Origin: Bacteroidia bacterium
Lineage (GTDB): Bacteria > Bacteroidota > Bacteroidia > J057
Assembly (NCBI GenBank): GCA_030430575.1
Contig: JAUIKF010000017.1
Span: forward strand, 1 to 64,000
Length of the DNA: 64,000 nt
Direction: 5' to 3'
Shown: positions 60,772 to 64,000 of the stretch, one piece after another
Position numbering within the stretch: position 1 is the first letter of the stretch
Layout of the letters: each line of letters begins with the position of its first letter
The notes under the pieces: model-generated
What the model was told of the DNA's origin: nothing
The model's database searches: none
What the model saw: the letters and a program-made list of their open reading frames with translations, nothing else
Made by a program: the position numbers and the translations under genes

Positions 60772-60815
60772 AATTAAACTTCTTGATGTCGTTGAACTTG
60801 TTCATTTTTCGGCTT

Positions 60816-60823
60816 CAAAATTA
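60816..60823 (-). promoter_or_regulatory. -7 promoter element TAATTTTG of mnmG
   Basis: A TAnnTTTG match on the minus strand, about 45 nt before the mnmG start. The nearest TTG is about 25 nt further upstream, longer than the usual spacing. Confidence 0.45.
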
Positions 60824-60866
60824 AGCTGAAAAAGGATAAAGAAGAATCAATTTAACCTTCTTTCAT

Positions 60867-60882
60867 TGTTCCACGTGGAACA
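60867..60882. promoter_or_regulatory. parS-like centromere site, copy 1
   Basis: Perfect 16-bp palindrome TGTTCCACGTGGAACA. It matches the bacterial parS form (GTT-CCACGTGG-AAC; compare TGTTTCACGTGAAACA of Bacillus) bound by ParB. It lies between mnmG and ybeY. Confidence 0.85.
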
Positions 60883-60948
60883 TTTACTCATCTACTCTTT
60901 CTATACCGGGCCTTCCATCACAATATCCCTTAAGGTTAATGATAAAAA

Positions 60949-60964
60949 TGTTCCACGTGGAACA
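60949..60964. promoter_or_regulatory. parS-like centromere site, copy 2
   Basis: A second identical 16-bp palindrome TGTTCCACGTGGAACA, 82 bp centre to centre from the first. Two exact copies in a 220-nt spacer make chance very unlikely. It ends 23 nt from the ybeY stop codon. Confidence 0.85.
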
Positions 60965-60987
60965 TATACAACCAGCACAAATATGCA

Positions 60988-61404
60988 TTAAGGGAGATTC
61001 AATAATTCCAGAGATGCCGATTCCATCGCACGCATTTCTCTTTTATCCTCTTCAGAATGGTCGTCAAAGCCAAGGATATGGAGGAGTCCATGAACCATTA
61101 CTCGGTATAATTCTTCCTCAAAAGGCACTTTAAAAGTGCTCGCATTATCCTTAACTCTATCAATACTGATAAAAATATCTCCCATTATTGGCGTTGATTG
61201 ATAGCCAAAAGTCAAGATATCGGTATAGAAATCATGCTCCAAGTGAGTCTTATTCATCTCCAGTAAATAATCATCTGAACAGAATATATAATTCAATTCC
61301 TCAATATGCTCATTGTATTGAGATGATATTCTCTCTAGCCAAGCCGTTACAGGGCTAGTATCCTTAAGTTCAAATGTGATATTCTCTGAGAAATAATTGA
61401 CCAT
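60988..61404 (-). CDS. ybeY: rRNA maturation endonuclease YbeY
   Basis: A 138-residue zinc-dependent endoribonuclease needed for 16S rRNA 3'-end maturation and ribosome quality control. The zinc motif H-G-x-L-H-x-x-G-x-D-H is in VMVHGLLHILGFDDHSEEDK, followed by a conserved REMRAMES; THLEHDFYTDILTFGY is the other family signature (T-D-x-L-(T/S)-F). I use the ATG at 61404 (MVNYFSENITF); the in-frame start at 61449 would translate a terminator hairpin. Confidence 0.95.
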   Translation of the reverse strand: MVNYFSENITFELKDTSPVTAWLERISSQYNEHIEELNYIFCSDDYLLEMNKTHLEHDFYTDILTFGYQSTPIMGDIFISIDRVKDNASTFKVPFEEELYRVMVHGLLHILGFDDHSEEDKREMRAMESASLELLNLP

Positions 61405-61410
61405 AATGCA

Positions 61411-61476
61411 TTTAAAAAACAAAGGTTCAAAGCCAGAAAAGAGTACCAATATGTACGCAATTCATGGCTCTGAACC
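61411..61476 (-). terminator. Intrinsic terminator upstream of ybeY
   Basis: On the minus strand GGTTCAGAGCCA (61465-61476) pairs with TGGCTTTGAACC (61424-61435) with one mismatch, around a 29-nt loop, and is followed by TTTGTTTTTT. It ends the transcript of the DUF4175/anti-sigma pair before ybeY. Confidence 0.75.
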
Positions 61477-61507
61477 CTGTATAGGTTATGGGATTTAACT
61501 GGTATCC

Positions 61508-61936
61508 CTAGATATTAAATGTCATTTCAACAAGCTTCCCGTCTTCGGAAAAAGAAATAGAGTCAGACAAATGCATCATAAGGAAGACACCTCTCCCTCC
61601 AATTTTATCAATATTCTCAGGGGCTGTCGGATCAGGGAGTCCTTTAATATCGAACCCAGGCCCTTCATCATGGACCCTTACCAATAGCCTATAAGAATTT
61701 GGAATCTCAAATTCTACATAAACTTTCTTGTTTACATCCGATTTATTGCCGTGAATAATGGAGTTGTTGACTGCTTCAGTCAATGCAACCATGACGTTGG
61801 CATATACGTCATCCTTGAATTCCAATTCCTGCCGGATCTCATCCACTACGTTTTCTACTTCGTGAATGGAGTCAGGGGTGCTGGGCAAAGCCAATTGCCT
61901 GTAAATCATAAGACGGGTTTTAGCGCTGCTACTCAT
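61508..61936 (-). CDS. Anti-sigma-factor-type (RsbW-like) serine kinase/ATPase
   Basis: A 142-residue cytosolic protein of the HATPase_c_2 family. The N box is NVMVALTEAVNNSIIHGNKS, the G1 box VRVHDEGPGFD and the G2 part IDKIGGRGVFLMMHLSD. RsbW-like proteins phosphorylate anti-anti-sigma factors or bind sigma factors. The STAS-domain partner is not nearby. It overlaps the DUF4175 gene by 8 nt and is probably translated with it. Confidence 0.88.
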   Translation of the reverse strand: MSSSAKTRLMIYRQLALPSTPDSIHEVENVVDEIRQELEFKDDVYANVMVALTEAVNNSIIHGNKSDVNKKVYVEFEIPNSYRLLVRVHDEGPGFDIKGLPDPTAPENIDKIGGRGVFLMMHLSDSISFSEDGKLVEMTFNI

Positions 61937-64000
61937 TGGTCTCTTCCAATTTTTTGTAGTACTCTTCGATCAATTTGATGAAATCACTGGAATACTCCAG
62001 CTGATTTGACTTCAGTAATTCCTGGCGTAGGCGATTTTTATATTCTTCTGCGGACAATTCCTCAGGGCTTTTTCGTTCATCTATCTGTGCTGTCTTGGAC
62101 TCCCGCTTGTCATCTAAGTCACGCTCGCGGACAGCTTTATCTGAATAAAGTAACCTTGTGAGAATCTTCTGCTGGCGTTCCAAAGTCTTTTTAGTCAATT
62201 GCCTATTCATCAATTCAGCCTCGGTCTCCTTCATATCTTGCATAATTTTGCCCATATCCCCGAGAGACTTACCGCCATCTTGCTGAATTTTATCATGCGC
62301 TTCCTTCAATGCTTTGCGAATAGCTTCTTGTTGAGCAGCCATCTGCGCTAGCTTTTGAGGGTCTGTTCCCCCTGATCCGCCCTTGCCCATCATCTGCTGC
62401 ATCTGCTGCATCTGCTGATTTAGCTGCTGCTGCTGCTTGCCTATCTGCTGCATACCCATTCCTTGCTGGCCTGGCTTAGGGCAACTGCCTTGACCTGCCA
62501 TAGCGTTTTTCATCTGCTGCTGCATCTGCTTCATCACATCAGAAAGCATATTTGCCAGGTTATTAATGCTGGTCATGGATGTTTGCTGATGATACGTGAT
62601 CATTGGGATCTGCTTATTCCGGAAGAAAGTTTGCGATTTTTTCATATTCTCTGTGATGATTTTACTCTCATCCATGACAAACTTTTGTATTTGGAAGACC
62701 TTCTTTGCGAGAGATTCAAGACTATCTCTGACCATTGACATATCGTCTTGGAGCTTCTTTTGATTCTGGCTTTTGTCTTTCAACGCTGGATCACCATACT
62801 TCAACTCTTTAACTTCATCTCTTAAGTCTTCCTGATCGAATGATAAGGTCAATAGGTTTTCGAGGAGCTCTCTCAGGTTTTCTAAGTTCTGCTGGTCCTG
62901 TTGCATTTGCATTTGCATCTGCATACCTCCCAATGCATCAGACATTTCCTGAAGCTTTTTCTTCGCATTCTTCTGTGATTTAGAAGCTCCTTGTTGAGAC
63001 TTTTTAGCATCTTTTTTCTTTCCTCCACCACTTTGTTCAGAAGATTGTTTCATCTGTTCGGCAGCATCATTCATTTCCTTCTCAGCCTCTTCTCCCTTTT
63101 TCTCAAGATCCTTCATGCCTTCTTCATCTGGCGTTGAGGTATCTTCCTTCATTTCGCTCAACTCCTTGAGGTCCTCTTTGATCCCATCCATTTGCTTCTC
63201 TAGCTCTTCCTGACGGTCTCCCAATTTGTCCATCGCTTCACTGTCCTTAGGATCAGTTTCATCCGTTTTTTGATTGAGCAATTCCTGTTTTGCTTCCAGG
63301 TTTTCCAGCTTATTTTTGATCTCATCGATTTTCTGCTGCACCTCTAATTGCTTCAAGAGTTCGAGTGTACGCTCCAGGCTTTTTTGAATTTCCTCATCAT
63401 TCAACTCCATCTTTTCCATCTCATCGCGGATGTCTTCAGGATTGAGTTCTTCCATTTTATCCTGAAGTTCTTTCAGCATCTTTTCTAACTCTGGATTTTC
63501 AAGATCTTCCAAAAATTCATTAAGCTGTTCATACTTTTCCAGCGTCTCAGGCGAGATCATATCATTCTTTTCTAGCTCATCTTTTGTCTCTTCAAACTTC
63601 TCTTGCGCCTTCTCGATGTCATTCATCATCTGATTGTGTTCTTCAATCATCCGAGAAATCTCCTTCTTATCATCAAATGAAAGCTGCTTTTTGTCCAGCA
63701 ATTTTTCCTGAATTTTGCGGTATTCATTTTTCAGGTTATCAGCCTTCTTCTTTAGATTTTCTAATTCCTCTTTTACTTCATCTTGCTGTTTGCTGGTCTC
63801 AGCATACTTAGCATCTAGGGTAGGATAGACCACTTTGAAGGTAGCACTCGTGCTTGCCTTAGCACCAGATACGCCATCGTTGTCCCATACTTTGATATAG
63901 TATTCGAGTTCATCACCTTCGCGAAGTCCTAGTTCAGTGAGGTCAATATCATAGTTCAGGGGCTGAAGGAGCGTCTTAGATGAAATATTGAGGGGGAATG
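61929..64000 (-). CDS. DUF4175-family membrane protein, C-terminal part (N-terminus beyond the window)
   Basis: The reading frame is open to the right edge. The first visible residues, upstream of position 63833, are beta-rich (NYDIDLTELGLREGDELEYY, then IKVWDNDGVSGAKAST), which is the periplasmic part typical of DUF4175. Then more than 600 residues of Glu/Lys/Gln/Met-rich coiled coil follow, including Gln-Met runs (QQQQLNQQMQQMQQMMGKGG). DUF4175 proteins in Bacteroidota have N-terminal membrane helices and this long helical tail; function is unknown. A GTG at 63833 could be mistaken for a start, but the coding frame continues upstream. The last gene of the pair, the RsbW-like ATPase, overlaps its stop. 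Confidence 0.87.
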   Translation of the reverse strand, partial: FPLNISSKTLLQPLNYDIDLTELGLREGDELEYYIKVWDNDGVSGAKASTSATFKVVYPTLDAKYAETSKQQDEVKEELENLKKKADNLKNEYRKIQEKLLDKKQLSFDDKKEISRMIEEHNQMMNDIEKAQEKFEETKDELEKNDMISPETLEKYEQLNEFLEDLENPELEKMLKELQDKMEELNPEDIRDEMEKMELNDEEIQKSLERTLELLKQLEVQQKIDEIKNKLENLEAKQELLNQKTDETDPKDSEAMDKLGDRQEELEKQMDGIKEDLKELSEMKEDTSTPDEEGMKDLEKKGEEAEKEMNDAAEQMKQSSEQSGGGKKKDAKKSQQGASKSQKNAKKKLQEMSDALGGMQMQMQMQQDQQNLENLRELLENLLTLSFDQEDLRDEVKELKYGDPALKDKSQNQKKLQDDMSMVRDSLESLAKKVFQIQKFVMDESKIITENMKKSQTFFRNKQIPMITYHQQTSMTSINNLANMLSDVMKQMQQQMKNAMAGQGSCPKPGQQGMGMQQIGKQQQQLNQQMQQMQQMMGKGGSGGTDPQKLAQMAAQQEAIRKALKEAHDKIQQDGGKSLGDMGKIMQDMKETEAELMNRQLTKKTLERQQKILTRLLYSDKAVRERDLDDKRESKTAQIDERKSPEELSAEEYKNRLRQELLKSNQLEYSSDFIKLIEEYYKKLEETNE

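Noticed and set aside
60772-60987. A full replication origin in the mnmG-ybeY spacer
   Set aside because: Only parS sites are visible; no DnaA-box cluster (TTATCCACA-like) or unwinding element could be identified.
61424-61476. A GGTTC...GAACC element resembling a tRNA T-arm
   Set aside because: No cloverleaf can be drawn; it is a single stem followed by a T-run, i.e. a terminator.
63831-63833. GTG at 63833 as the DUF4175 start
   Set aside because: The frame continues upstream to the window edge with family-typical sequence.

Overview
The window reads as a chromosomal segment of a free-living, probably aquatic, member of the Bacteroidota, most likely of the Saprospiria (Lewinella/Haliscomenobacter-like). 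The signs are a giant PKD-repeat protein with a gliding-motility/type IX secretion (T9SS) C-terminal domain, a second protein with a T9SS type A tail, lipoproteins with the 'SC' lipobox, LytTR and two-component-regulator-propeller signalling, DUF1501/PSD1 genes, few Shine-Dalgarno sequences, and several candidate promoters with the Bacteroidota -7 element TAnnTTTG. This placement is inference. I saw no rRNA, tRNA, CRISPR array or complete insertion sequence.

Layout. 1-8.2 kb: the 5' end of an unidentified gene, a PBP4-type D,D-carboxypeptidase, and the PKD giant with a small partner. 8.4-13.0 kb: an AT-rich accessory island with three co-directional genes (a Nudix-like start, a 761-residue helical protein with a CxCxxC motif, and an N-terminal effector-associated EAD11-like domain), closed by an orphan antitoxin. 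13.1-16.0 kb: a sulfotransferase-like gene, a symporter resembling animal choline transporters, and a lipoprotein. 16.2-17.7 kb: a three-gene set that reads as a toxin-antitoxin-chaperone module (HigB-like, HigA-like, SecB-like) with a palindromic candidate operator. 17.7-24 kb: DUF1501 and PSD1/cytochrome genes, SDR, PhyH and a COQ7-like gene. 24-34 kb: a multidomain secreted amidase, a double-AAA ATPase, and a LytTR/LytS two-component pair. 34.5-40.5 kb: cytochrome c maturation (ccmC-D-E-F forward, ccmB apart on the other strand). 41-49 kb: proline catabolism (pruA), then a propeller histidine kinase, its NarL-type regulator and a downstream set of exported proteins. 49-57 kb: a GIN-domain lipoprotein, a 2-hydroxyacid dehydrogenase, an M28 peptidase, a GHKL ATPase with a nuclease-like C-terminus, and pheT. 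57-64 kb: a methyltransferase, mnmG, two perfect parS-like palindromes, ybeY, an anti-sigma-type ATPase and a DUF4175 coiled-coil protein cut by the window edge.

The most interesting signals are: (1) the TAC-like module; (2) the EAD11/CxCxxC island, a plausible undescribed conflict system; (3) the GHKL-ATPase/putative PD-(D/E)xK fusion; (4) two TTACCCA/TGGGTAA dyads, each exactly 23 nt from a -7 element, one before the NarL-type regulator and one before the neighbouring exported-protein genes; (5) a class of intergenic inverted repeats whose arms are built from short iterated words that differ from locus to locus (periods of about 4, 7, 8 and 10 nt).
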